Shown here piece after piece: positions 8,431 through 17,102 of a DNA stretch of 64,000 nucleotides. The stretch is from Pseudomonas sp. R5(2019) (GTDB taxonomy: Bacteria > Pseudomonadota > Gammaproteobacteria > Pseudomonadales > Pseudomonadaceae): assembly GCF_009905435.1 (NCBI RefSeq), contig NZ_JAAAMT010000010.1:1-64000 (forward strand), read 5' to 3'. How positions within the stretch are numbered: the first letter of the stretch is position 1; the number at the start of each line of letters is the position of its first letter. Both the position numbers and the translations under genes were made by a program. The notes below the pieces were generated by a model. The model saw nothing but the letters and a program-made list of their open reading frames with translations. It was not told the DNA's origin and did not search any database.

Positions 8431-11129
8431 GCCACTGGCAACTCCACGCAAAACCGGGCACCTTCGGCGGTATTGCTGACACTCATGCGCCCGCCCATGT
8501 TGTCGATGATGCCAAAGCTCACCGACAGCCCCAGGCCGGTGCCAACCCCGACTGGCTTGGTGGTGAAAAACGGCTCGAAGATTCGCTCCAGCAAACGCGG
8601 GTCGATGCCGCCTCCGTTATCCTCGACAAACAGCCGCACCCAGTGCTCCTCGGCTTCGGCACGCACGGCGATCCAGGGTTGGAAGTCGCGCAGCTTCTCG
8701 CGTCGCGAAAGCAAGGCATCCCGGGCGTTGACCATCAGGTTGATCAACACCTGCTCGAGCTGATCGACAAACCCGCGCACCTGCACGTTCATCTCCAACG
8801 CCTCGACCCGCAGCTCCACGCCCTTGCCACGCATGCCTTCAGCCAGCAGCGACAAGGTGCCCTCCACGGCCTGGCGAGGGTCGAACGGCTGCTGTTCGAT
8901 CTCCGAACGACGACCGAACACGCGCATATGGTCGACCACCCGCGCGGCCCGCTGGACCTGTGAGTCAATGCGTTTGAGCTTGTCTTGCAGGTAGTCGATC
9001 TGCACATCGCCGGTGTCCAGGCGCTTGAGCACGTTGACGATGGCCATGCGCATGACGTTCAGCGGCTGGTTGATCTCATGCGCCAGGCCCGTGGCCATCT
9101 CGCCAAGGGTGGCCATTTTCGCGCTTTGCATCAGCTGTTGCTGGGTGCGCCGGACCTGGGTGTTATCGCGCCCCACCGCCTGCACTTCAATCAGTTGCCC
9201 GGCAGCATCGAATACGCCACGGTCGGACCATATCCACCAGGCATGCTCGCGGCCGGGCAATTGCAGGCAGATTTCTGCCGTGCTCACCGGCACGTCCGGG
9301 CTCAACCCGGACAGACGCAAGACAAAAGCTTCACGTTGCTCCGCTGACAGCCAGCTGCCCAGATCGACGCCTGGCAAGTCGTCCGGGGTGCACTCCAGGT
9401 AATCGGCCAGGGGGCGGTTACCAAAGGTCAGGACCAGATCGGGGCGGTAGCGGCAAATCATCGCTGGCGAGTCTTCCACCAGGATCCGGTAGCGCTCCTC
9501 GCTTTCGCGCACCCGCTCAGCAGCCAGGGTCGCGTCAGTGACATCCAGCCACAGGCCGACAGCCTCCACCGGCACGCCGAGATCATCACGCAACAGGCGC
9601 ACCTCATCGAGCAACCAGTGGTAGTTGCCATGGCTATCGCGCAAGCGATAGCGCGTGCTGGCCTGCCCCTCACGCAGCAAGGTGCGGGTGCGCTGGAACC
9701 AGGTCGCGTGGTCTTCGGGGTGAATCCACTGGGCCAGTTCAGCGCCTTGGGCTTGCTCGCGGGTCCAGCCCAGCAGCGGCTGCAGGCTGGCGCTGAAGAA
9801 ATCCGGGCGCAAGGCGCCCTGTTCATAGCGCTGGACGTAAATGACGGCCGGAGAGCTGGCGATGAGGTTGTCCAGCCGGGCATGGGCGGCAGCCGCCTGT
9901 TGTTGCTGATTCTTGATGTCGCTGATATCGAGCATGAAGCCCACCAGGCGGCGGCTGGACCCACTGCCCAGCGCCTGGCCAGATATCCGGTACCAGATTG
10001 GCGCCTGATCGCTACCGGTCTGCAGCCGCACGCACAGCAGCAACGCGGTGCCTTTTTGCTCCAGCTCTCGCAGCGCGCTGCCCAGTTCCTCCCGGTCAGC
10101 CGGATGAGTCAATGCCAACCAGTCCTTGAGCGCCAATCGCTGGGCAGTCGGCCCCAGCCCCAGGCTTGCAACCAGGGCGGGCGCCAGCAGCATGTGCTCC
10201 TCGAGCATTTCCCACCAGCCGGTGCCCAGCATCCCCTGCAGCGCCTCCAGGCCCTGGAGGCGGTGCTCGTAACGCTGCTCGGACAAGCGCGCGATCAACG
10301 GCTCCACCATCGCGCTCAACAGCTGCGGGCCGTCCTTTTCGATCGAAGGGTCGAGCACCTGGCCCGGCATCGCGGCGCAGACCAGCCAGGCCGCTACTCC
10401 GCGCCTGTCGTGGAAGGGCAACAGCAACACCGCGGCGGCGCCAAACACCGGCTGCAACGCCGGGTGCTGGTTGGCCCGCAGAGGACGGCTGGCATCGATG
10501 GCCTGCAGTCCTTCACTCAGGCGTCGGTCGCTGGGCCAGATGCCATTGGCAGCCACGGACTCGGCAAAGGTCTGCCAGCCCTGCTCGGCTGGCAACAGCA
10601 ACACGGCACGCGACAATCGCCAATGCCGTACCAACTCGTGCATCTGCTCGCCGACGATTTCATTCAAGCGCTGCGCCTCGCACAAGCGCAGGCGTTCGTT
10701 GAGATCCCGCGCCAGGCGCAGGTTCTGCAGGTGGCTGCGGGCTTGCTGACGCTCCTGCAGCAGGTCGCCGATATCAAACATCTGCAACAGCCAGCAGTCC
10801 TCCTGAGGCATCAGCCAGCCACGGGTATGCAGGGTTTGCCCATTGGGCCCCTGGAAATCCAGGTCCAGGGTTTGACCTTGCCAGTCGGCAGGTTCTCCTT
10901 CCAGGGCCAGGGAGCTGAGCGGCTGAACGTAATCCAGCAGGGTTGCGCCATTGCCCGAATGCAGGGCCAACGCCGGCCGAAGCGGGCCTGAAAGGCGCAA
11001 CACCCGGCCTTGCAAGTCGAGCCAGATCTGCAGCCCGACAGCAGGCATCCTGGCGCTGGCTTCCACCTCTGGCGGGGTGGCCGGGACACGACTGCGCCAG
11101 AGGCCGAAGCGCCTTTGGCCGCTACTCAA
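8415..11129 (-). CDS. pprA: PAS-domain sensor histidine kinase, PprA-like
   Basis: A 904-residue sensor with no obvious membrane segment. An N-terminal region of about 300 residues probably includes a GAF-like fold. Three PAS-like units follow (about 300-405, 415-540 and 545-665). The HisKA phospho-acceptor is His684 in GLAHEINQP. The HATPase has N-box LINLMVNARDAL, G1 EDNGGGIDP, FFTTKPVG, and G2 GTGLGLSVS, so it looks catalytically intact. The first codon appears to be a TTG overlapping the stop of the TadE-like gene (TTGA); an internal ATG (Met28) is an alternative. By family and position it is the counterpart of P. aeruginosa PprA, partner of the PprB-like regulator at 12.25 kb. Confidence 0.82.
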   Translation of the reverse strand: MSSGQRRFGLWRSRVPATPPEVEASARMPAVGLQIWLDLQGRVLRLSGPLRPALALHSGNGATLLDYVQPLSSLALEGEPADWQGQTLDLDFQGPNGQTLHTRGWLMPQEDCWLLQMFDIGDLLQERQQARSHLQNLRLARDLNERLRLCEAQRLNEIVGEQMHELVRHWRLSRAVLLLPAEQGWQTFAESVAANGIWPSDRRLSEGLQAIDASRPLRANQHPALQPVFGAAAVLLLPFHDRRGVAAWLVCAAMPGQVLDPSIEKDGPQLLSAMVEPLIARLSEQRYEHRLQGLEALQGMLGTGWWEMLEEHMLLAPALVASLGLGPTAQRLALKDWLALTHPADREELGSALRELEQKGTALLLCVRLQTGSDQAPIWYRISGQALGSGSSRRLVGFMLDISDIKNQQQQAAAAHARLDNLIASSPAVIYVQRYEQGALRPDFFSASLQPLLGWTREQAQGAELAQWIHPEDHATWFQRTRTLLREGQASTRYRLRDSHGNYHWLLDEVRLLRDDLGVPVEAVGLWLDVTDATLAAERVRESEERYRILVEDSPAMICRYRPDLVLTFGNRPLADYLECTPDDLPGVDLGSWLSAEQREAFVLRLSGLSPDVPVSTAEICLQLPGREHAWWIWSDRGVFDAAGQLIEVQAVGRDNTQVRRTQQQLMQSAKMATLGEMATGLAHEINQPLNVMRMAIVNVLKRLDTGDVQIDYLQDKLKRIDSQVQRAARVVDHMRVFGRRSEIEQQPFDPRQAVEGTLSLLAEGMRGKGVELRVEALEMNVQVRGFVDQLEQVLINLMVNARDALLSRREKLRDFQPWIAVRAEAEEHWVRLFVEDNGGGIDPRLLERIFEPFFTTKPVGVGTGLGLSVSFGIIDNMGGRMSVSNTAEGARFCVELPVAQIIS

Positions 11130-11566
11130 AGTTGCAGGCTCGATTGGGCAACCAGGGTTGCAGGAAGATTGGGAACAGTCCCTATGCCAGGCAATACCAG
11201 AAACGGGATCACCTGCTCCAGTTTGGCTCGAGAATAGCGAATCTCGACCGTCAACAGCCGGTTGGCCAGCGTTACCTTGGCATCGTCTGCCTGCTTGAAA
11301 TTCAGCGCCGCGGGCATCCAGGCGGTCTGTTGGGTCACGACTTGCCTGGCCAGTGCCTTGACGTCAGCATCATAGGTTGCGCTGGCCGGGTCCAGCGCCA
11401 CGCAGCGGCGCACCGCTTCGGCGCTGGCTTGCTGGAATGACTGCAACATCAACAGCGGTAAGCTGTAACTTATCACCCCATAAAACACTGCAAAAAAAAG
11501 GATGAACACCAGTGCAAACTCGATTGCAGCAGCACCTTTTTGCTTAGCGGGGAGGCTTGCTTCCAT
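11126..11566 (-). CDS. TadE/TadF-like minor pseudopilin
   Basis: About 146 residues. The short basic leader ends in KQKG and is followed by AAAIEFALVFILFFAVFYG, the G|xxxxEF cleavage site and hydrophobic helix expected of TadE/F pseudopilins processed by the prepilin peptidase encoded next door. The remainder is a predicted extracytoplasmic domain. An in-frame ATG at 11620 would add 18 residues of leader; the ATG at 11566 is preferred because it puts the cleavage site close to the N-terminus. Translation appears coupled to the downstream kinase gene. Confidence 0.72.
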   Translation of the reverse strand: MEASLPAKQKGAAAIEFALVFILFFAVFYGVISYSLPLLMLQSFQQASAEAVRRCVALDPASATYDADVKALARQVVTQQTAWMPAALNFKQADDAKVTLANRLLTVEIRYSRAKLEQVIPFLVLPGIGTVPNLPATLVAQSSLQL

Positions 11567-11643
11567 GATCGCGTCTACCCTGACAGTCAAACACCTGAGT
11601 GACAGCATAGAATCATTCATCGAAAAAGGATGACTTTTAACCG

Positions 11644-12114
11644 ATGCCTAGCCTGGTTTTGCTGATGTGGCTCACGCTGTGCGCCGAACAGGATGTGCGT
11701 CAACGGGAAATCGCCAACGGGCTGACGCTCGGGGCGGCGGCGGCGGCGCTCATCTACCTGTTTGTCACCGGACACACCTGGATGGGTGCTGACGCCTCCG
11801 AAGGCGGCTGGGCGCTGGCGATTTGCATGGTGCTGACGCTGCCCGGCTATATCATGGGTCGCTTCGGCGCCGCGGACGTCAAACTCCTCGCCGCACTGGC
11901 CCTGGCCAGTGACCGAAATTATTTGCTGGGCACGGTTATCGGCGCCGGTGTCATCATGCTGGTCTGGTTGTTCAGCGGCCGATGGGCCTGGACTCATATG
12001 AGTCAAAAGCTTAGAAAGCGCCTCCAGTATTTCGACCCGGCCTCGTCAAGAAAACAACCCTTCGCCCCATTCCTGCTGTTGGGCTTTCTGCTGTCGCTGG
12101 CTTGGATCCACTAG
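11644..12114 (+). CDS. fppA: Flp prepilin peptidase (A24 family)
   Basis: A 156-residue integral membrane aspartic protease. The two catalytic aspartates of the family are at Asp17 (AEQDVRQREIAN) and Asp78 (GRFGAADVK). The methylase domain of full-length PilD-type enzymes is absent, as expected for the Tad/CpaA group. It would cleave the leaders of Flp (after Gly19) and the TadE-like pseudopilin. It is divergent from the pseudopilin gene and precedes pprB, the same order as the P. aeruginosa fppA-pprB pair. Confidence 0.85.
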   Translation: MPSLVLLMWLTLCAEQDVRQREIANGLTLGAAAAALIYLFVTGHTWMGADASEGGWALAICMVLTLPGYIMGRFGAADVKLLAALALASDRNYLLGTVIGAGVIMLVWLFSGRWAWTHMSQKLRKRLQYFDPASSRKQPFAPFLLLGFLLSLAWIH

Positions 12115-12250
12115 TCGTCGCAGCTGGGTATCGCTATGTACATAACCCTAAAGTGCGACTACTTTGACACCTACCAGGCTGCAACAGCCGCGATGTTTCG
12201 GACGACTTTGGAACTGGCCAGGAATTGGCTTGCCAAGCAGGGAGTAGCAC

Positions 12251-13033
12251 GTGAACGAGCTTGCCACCCAAGTAAAGGTCCTCATTGTTGATGACCAACC
12301 GTTGATCGTCGAAGAGCTTGGCGAATTTCTCACAAACCACGGCTACATCTGCATCTGCTGCCAATCCAGCCGCGACGCCATCGATCAATTCCGTGATGAC
12401 CCGGACATCAGCCTTGTGCTGTGCGATTTGCACATGCCCGACTATGACGGCATTGAGTTGGTGCGTGCGCTGAAGTTGATTGCCGGCAAGGATCGGCTCT
12501 TTGAAGCTATCATGCTGACCGGGCGAGCAGACAAGCAGGATGTGATCAAGGCGCTGCGCGAAGGGTTCGCCGATTACTATCAAAAACCGGTTGATCTCAA
12601 TGAATTGCTTGAAGGCCTGCAACGCCAGGAGCTCTCATTGCACGAACAGCAGAAAAGCCTTCAGCAACTCGGTCATTTGAATCAGAAACTGCAGTACCTG
12701 GCTGAATCCATCGATCACCTCTATCAGGATTTGGACAAGGTTCGCCAGCGCCCGCCCCTCGCCCCGCCCGCCGACGGCCCCGACGAGCCTGAGGGTGACG
12801 AGATGCCCGCGATCATCCAGCACCTCTCTCCACGCCAGCTCGACGTCGCGCGACTGGTCGGCAAGGGCCAGACCAATTATCAGATCGCCTGTGAGCTGGG
12901 CATCACCGAAAACACCGTCAAACTCTACGTTTCACAGGTTCTGCGCCTGACCCACATGCACAATCGCACCCAGCTGGCGCTGGCGCTCTCGCCCAGCGGC
13001 TCCGGGCTGCGTCAGCGGGCGACGGCGCATTGA
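12251..13033 (+). CDS. pprB: response regulator with LuxR-type HTH, PprB-like
   Basis: A 260-residue regulator. The receiver domain has the acidic pocket Asp14/Asp15 and the phospho-acceptor Asp59 (LVLCDLHMPDYDG). A linker with coiled-coil character follows (about 135-175). The C-terminal LuxR/FixJ HTH runs from LSPRQLDVARLV to ENTVKLYVSQVLRL. The GTG at 12251 follows GGAG closely. In P. aeruginosa PprB activates the flp-tad genes and other adhesion functions; the same role is inferred here from its position in the locus. Confidence 0.85.
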   Translation: MNELATQVKVLIVDDQPLIVEELGEFLTNHGYICICCQSSRDAIDQFRDDPDISLVLCDLHMPDYDGIELVRALKLIAGKDRLFEAIMLTGRADKQDVIKALREGFADYYQKPVDLNELLEGLQRQELSLHEQQKSLQQLGHLNQKLQYLAESIDHLYQDLDKVRQRPPLAPPADGPDEPEGDEMPAIIQHLSPRQLDVARLVGKGQTNYQIACELGITENTVKLYVSQVLRLTHMHNRTQLALALSPSGSGLRQRATAH

Positions 13034-13055
13034 ACACTGCGCCGCCGGCGCGTCA

Positions 13056-13316
13056 TCAGTCAGACGACGAGACTTTCTCCCAACGATAGAAGTCAGGAAT
13101 CACGTATTTGTAGCTGTCCAGCCAACGCTGCATAGTCTGCTCGCGCTCCTTGGGGGTAGCCGTCTGGATCACAGGTGAAGCCGCTGCACCACGCGCCTGC
13201 AGGGCCAGCCATTGTTCTGTCACTTGTTGAGCGCTGGAAGAAGGTCCGGGCTCAATGGCCGATGCCAGGGTGGGCAGCATCGCCAGACACACCGCTAACG
13301 GGATTGCTTTCATCAT
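13056..13316 (-). CDS. small secreted protein, DUF3613-like
   Basis: An 86-residue protein with a signal peptide (cleavage probably after LASA, about residue 20) and a conserved-looking C-terminal block QRWLDSYKYVIPDFYRWEKV. That block resembles the DUF3613 family of short proteins found in Pseudomonas tad loci. A GAGGG site lies upstream of the tandem ATGs. It is the last gene of the minus-strand tad operon, 11 bases after tadD. Role unknown. Confidence 0.65.
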   Translation of the reverse strand: MMKAIPLAVCLAMLPTLASAIEPGPSSSAQQVTEQWLALQARGAAASPVIQTATPKEREQTMQRWLDSYKYVIPDFYRWEKVSSSD

Positions 13317-13327
13317 CAGACCCTCAC

Positions 13328-14050
13328 TTATTTGACATCGCCTGCGGTGCTGTCCAGCCCCGCCACCCGATCAGAGGAAGCGGTTGGGACCGCTCGTTCT
13401 GGCTTTTTCAGTTGCTCGGCGCGAGACTGTGCGTCGGCCACCTGCTCGGGCGACAGTCCCGCCCGTGTGACCAGCTCGCTGGCCTGTTTCCAGTTGTCCT
13501 GGTAGATCAACAGCGTGACCAGATTGCTCGCGGCCAGGGTATCGGACGGTTTGAGTTCCATGGCCGTCAGAAACTCGAAACGGGCTTCTTGCAGGCGTTT
13601 CTGATTCAGGAAAACCACTCCCAGGTCATTGCGGATTTTTTCATCCGTGGGTGACAACCTGGCGGCCCGGCGCAAATGCTCCAGGGCGCCGCTGTCGTCA
13701 CCTCTGACCATCGCCAGTTGCCCCAGACCGTGCTCGCCTTCTGCCCCAAGGCAGGTGCCCAGCAAGCTGCGGTAAAGCGGCTCGGCCTCGCTGCGGCCCA
13801 GCTGGCGCAAGGCCTTGGCCTTGCTCAGGCGAACCTGCGCGAGGTTTTCGGGCAGCCGCTGCAGGTTCGCCAGGCTTGCATGCAAGCGGCCCTCTGCGGC
13901 CATGTCATCGGCCATGCTCAACGACAACTGCTGATCGTCGCTCAGCCTGGCGCAACTGGCCGTTGCCGTCAGCGCCTGCCAGGGTGTTTGCCCATTGCTC
14001 GCACACCCGCCCAGGGCCAACATCGCTACCACGCTCATGACTGCTTTCAT
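13328..14050 (-). CDS. tadD: TadD, TPR-containing pilotin-like lipoprotein
   Basis: A 240-residue lipoprotein with lipobox LGGC (13-16) and TPR-type helices (for example AEPLYRSLLGTCLGAEGEHGLGQL and the segment containing DLGVVFLNQKRLQEARFEF). TadD assists assembly of the RcpA secretin at the outer membrane. The ATG at 14050 follows AAGGAG. It lies 13 bases after tadC in the rcpC-to-tadD operon. The C-terminus is Pro/Ala-rich and ends AGLDSTAGDVK. Confidence 0.82.
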   Translation of the reverse strand: MKAVMSVVAMLALGGCASNGQTPWQALTATASCARLSDDQQLSLSMADDMAAEGRLHASLANLQRLPENLAQVRLSKAKALRQLGRSEAEPLYRSLLGTCLGAEGEHGLGQLAMVRGDDSGALEHLRRAARLSPTDEKIRNDLGVVFLNQKRLQEARFEFLTAMELKPSDTLAASNLVTLLIYQDNWKQASELVTRAGLSPEQVADAQSRAEQLKKPERAVPTASSDRVAGLDSTAGDVK

Positions 14051-14063
14051 GGACTGCACTCCT

Positions 14064-14948
14064 TCAGGGCCCGAACGCTCGCGACAACGCGGTAAAGCCG
14101 GGGCCGGCCAAGACAATCAACAACGCCGGAAACAGAAACAGCATCATCACGATGGACATCTTCCCCGACAGCTTGGAGATCTTTTCTTGCAGCCGGGTCA
14201 AGCGTCGATCCTCGAGCAACAGCTTGAGCGCCAGCAGCGATTTCATTGCTCCGCCGCCCTGCACAATCAGCTGCTGCAAAATAATGCAGGTATCGCTGAA
14301 CTCATCCACGGCGAGCAACCGGGCGGATTTTTCCAACTCCGCGGCCAACTCCAGGCCCGAGTCGACGCGCGACAGGACCAGGCGCAGCTCGGCAGACAAT
14401 ACCGGTAACAGCCGACGCCCTTCGCTGCTCAGAATCCGCAATGACTGCTCCACCGCAAGGCCCGATTCAAAGAGGATGCGCAGCAACGAGATAAAGGTGG
14501 TGACCTCGGTGGCGACTTGCTGCTGCCGGTATCCCGCCGCCAACGCCAACACCCGCTTGGGCAGCAGGTAGCCCACCCCCAGTGCGCACAATGGCGCCAG
14601 CCAAGGGTGCTCTTGGGCATCGAAAAATATTCCCTGCAGCGCCAACACCAACGCCAGCGCCGCCAACGGCGTCCCCAGCTGAAAAGCCGCGAACAGGGCG
14701 CGCTGTCTTGCCTTGCGCCAGCCAATACGGTTGAGCAACACCTGAGTTTCGTTATCCAGGCTCAGGGAGCGCTGCGCCATCGAGCTGCGACCCAGGCTCT
14801 GCAGCCAACCCTCCAGCCGGTTGCTGCGAACCCATCGGCCTTGCAGACGCTCGGCGACGCGCTGATCGCGACGGCGTTGCCGGGCCAGCTGATTCAACAA
14901 CAACACAAAGGCGCTGAAAAACAGGACCGCGCTGAGCATCAAGACCAT
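14064..14948 (-). CDS. tadC: TadC, T2SF-domain inner membrane platform protein
   Basis: A 294-residue GspF-like protein. Its N-terminal membrane segment (MVLMLSAVLFFSAFVLLL) and later hydrophobic pairs flank a T2SF domain with SGLAVEQSLRILSSEG and the FSDTCIILQQLIVQGG region. It forms the TadB-TadC platform of the pilus motor. The start ATG lies one base beyond the tadB stop (TGAGATG), so translation is coupled. Confidence 0.87.
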   Translation of the reverse strand: MVLMLSAVLFFSAFVLLLNQLARQRRRDQRVAERLQGRWVRSNRLEGWLQSLGRSSMAQRSLSLDNETQVLLNRIGWRKARQRALFAAFQLGTPLAALALVLALQGIFFDAQEHPWLAPLCALGVGYLLPKRVLALAAGYRQQQVATEVTTFISLLRILFESGLAVEQSLRILSSEGRRLLPVLSAELRLVLSRVDSGLELAAELEKSARLLAVDEFSDTCIILQQLIVQGGGAMKSLLALKLLLEDRRLTRLQEKISKLSGKMSIVMMLFLFPALLIVLAGPGFTALSRAFGP

Positions 14949-14949
14949 C

Positions 14950-15834
14950 TCAAATACTCCGCAACATGCGCCAGAGCGCGACGCAGCCAAGCACCTGGAG
15001 GATAAACGCCCCCAACAACATGTGCTGGCCGCTGGTGTCATCCCACATGCCCAGCAAGTAATTGGGGTTGGTGGCCAGGAAGTAACCGACCATTGCGATC
15101 GGCAACAGCGCCAGCACATAGGCGGTCATCCGCGTTTCGCCGGTCATGGCGGCGAGTTGGCGCGCCGCCTGCTCACGCTCGCGAATCACCTTGATCAGGT
15201 TTTCCAACAGCTCACTGGCGTTGCCGCCATAGCGGTGGTTGATCCGCAATCCCAAGGCAAACAGGCGTAGCTCGTCTTGCTCGTACAGTTCGGCAAGGTC
15301 GTGCATGGCGTCCGCCAGGCTAACCCCCAGCTGCACATTGCGTTGCACCCGGCGCATCGACTCTGCCAATGGATCAGCGGATGCATCGATGGCCCCCAGT
15401 ACCGCGTCCGTCAGCGTGCGGCCAGCCTTGAGACTTCGTACCGCGTGGTCGAGCAGCCCCGGCAGCTGGCTGATCATCTTCTTCAGGCGTCGCCGGTAAC
15501 GCCAACTGACAAACAGGCGCAGTGCCAAGGGGCCGGACACCAGCATGACCAGCAAACCTGGCCAGCCAGCCGCCACCAGACCGATCAACATCAACACCGA
15601 CCACAGCATCAACCAACGCCCCAGCTGGTGGGTTGGACGGCCCATGCCGGCACGTAAAAACGCCTTTTCAACCCAGGACAGCAACGGTTTTTCTTCCGGG
15701 CGATCCGCCTGGGCCTGCCCCAGTCGCTCCAGTACTCGCTCACTCCCGGACTTGCGCAGGCCACTGTAAAACAGCCGCACCGCAGCACCGACCAGCAGCA
15801 GACACGTCAGGCATAACAGCAGCGGTCCAATCAT
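14950..15834 (-). CDS. tadB: TadB, T2SF-domain inner membrane platform protein
   Basis: A 294-residue partner of TadC. It has an N-terminal membrane segment, then cytoplasmic T2SF signatures (LPGLLDHAVRSLKAGRTLTDAV, GGNASELLENLIKVIREREQ) and C-terminal membrane pairs ending ALWRMLRSI. Its ATG overlaps the tadA stop by the ATGA arrangement. Confidence 0.87.
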   Translation of the reverse strand: MIGPLLLCLTCLLLVGAAVRLFYSGLRKSGSERVLERLGQAQADRPEEKPLLSWVEKAFLRAGMGRPTHQLGRWLMLWSVLMLIGLVAAGWPGLLVMLVSGPLALRLFVSWRYRRRLKKMISQLPGLLDHAVRSLKAGRTLTDAVLGAIDASADPLAESMRRVQRNVQLGVSLADAMHDLAELYEQDELRLFALGLRINHRYGGNASELLENLIKVIREREQAARQLAAMTGETRMTAYVLALLPIAMVGYFLATNPNYLLGMWDDTSGQHMLLGAFILQVLGCVALWRMLRSI

Positions 15835-17102
15835 GGCGCGCCGTCCTTGCCCAGTGCTGATAGAGAGCGCAGCTTTTCACCCGCCGGGTTGACCGCATCG
15901 CGCAAAAATCGGGAGCCGTCGAGGCGATCCAGACGAAACAGGGTATTGGTCACATACACGTCGTCGCGCACGCCCACCACCTCCACCACCTCACTGACAC
16001 AGCGTCGACCGTCTGGCAGGCGCGCCAGCTGAATCACCACGTCCAGCGCCGCGCAGATCATTTGCCGCAGGGTCTTTTCCGCCACCTGGCGGCCGGTCAG
16101 GCCCACCAGCGTTTCCAGCCGCAACAGCGCATCCTGAGCATTGTTGGCGTGCACGGTACTCATCGATCCATCGTGACCGGTGTTCATCGCGGTCAGTACA
16201 TCCACCACTTCCACCCCGCGGATCTCACCGAGCAGGATCCGATCCGGGCGCATCCGCAAGGCATTGCGTATCAGGTCGCTGGCCTTGACCTCGCCATGGC
16301 CTTCGGCATTGGGCGGGCGGGTTTCCAGGCGCACCACGTGGTTGTGATCGAGCTGCAGTTCGGCCACGTCCTCGATGGTCACCAGTCGTTCGTGGGGGCT
16401 GATGAACTGGCTGAGAATGTTCAGCAAGGTGGTCTTGCCGGTGCCGGTGCCGCCACTGACCAGAATGTTGCAACGCTTGCGCACGGCCTGCTCGAGAAAC
16501 TCGAGAATCGCCTGGTCCACCGTACGGGTGGCGATCAGGTCACCGCTCTTGAGCATGTCTTTGCGAAATTTACGAATCGACAGGCACGGTCCATCCAGGG
16601 CAATCGGCGGAATGATCGCGTTGACCCGGCTGCCATCGGGCAAGCGTGCATCGACCATTGGCGAGGACTCATCCAACCGGCGACCCAGCGGCGCCAGGAT
16701 CCGCTGCATGACCCGCTCGACATGGTGGGAATCGATAAACCGCAGGTCGGTCTGCTGCAGCACGCCGGCGCGTTCGATAAAGACCCGGTGCGGGCCGTTG
16801 ACCAGTATTTCAGTGACGGTCGCATCGCGCAGCAGCACCTCCAGCGGGCCGAAGCCGGTAAGCTCGTCCACCAGCTCCTCGGCCAACCGTTCCATTTCAT
16901 AGCGGGACACGGCCAGGTGCAGATCGGCGATGTAGTCGCCGACCTTGCCGGTGACAAAGTTGGACAGCGCCGGACGCGACCCTTCCAGCAGGTTTTTGCC
17001 GGAGTCTTCGATGGCATCGATGATGTGCCGATGCAGCGCCAGTTTCAGGCTCTGTGGGTCGCTCGCATGCGGGCGGCCACCGAACAGCTTCTCCTTGTTC
17101 AT
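15831..17102 (-). CDS. tadA: TadA/CpaF-family secretion ATPase
   Basis: A 423-residue type IV pilus-like motor ATPase. Walker A is GGTGTGKTT (217-225), Walker B is RILLGEIRG (288-296), and the His box is in [13 protein letters not shown] (308-320). The N-terminal region carries the [20 protein letters not shown] signature of CpaF proteins. The ATG at 17102 overlaps the tadZ stop (ATGA) and is preferred over an upstream in-frame GTG. It powers Flp assembly through TadBC. Confidence 0.92.
   Translation of the reverse strand: MNKEKLFGGRPHASDPQSLKLALHRHIIDAIEDSGKNLLEGSRPALSNFVTGKVGDYIADLHLAVSRYEMERLAEELVDELTGFGPLEVLLRDATVTEILVNGPHRVFIERAGVLQQTDLRFIDSHHVERVMQRILAPLGRRLDESSPMVDARLPDGSRVNAIIPPIALDGPCLSIRKFRKDMLKSGDLIATRTVDQAILEFLEQAVRKRCNILVSGGTGTGKTTLLNILSQFISPHERLVTIEDVAELQLDHNHVVRLETRPPNAEGHGEVKASDLIRNALRMRPDRILLGEIRGVEVVDVLTAMNTGHDGSMSTVHANNAQDALLRLETLVGLTGRQVAEKTLRQMICAALDVVIQLARLPDGRRCVSEVVEVVGVRDDVYVTNTLFRLDRLDGSRFLRDAVNPAGEKLRSLSALGKDGAP

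Noticed and set aside
12164..12192. TTGACA box upstream of pprB as a sigma-70 promoter
   Set aside because: No acceptable -10 sequence at 16-18 bases spacing.
12214..12230. Possible sigma-54 promoter just upstream of pprB (TGGCCAGGAATTGGCT)
   Set aside because: It has GG-N10-GC spacing but departs from consensus in both elements, and the start point would fall inside the ribosome binding site.
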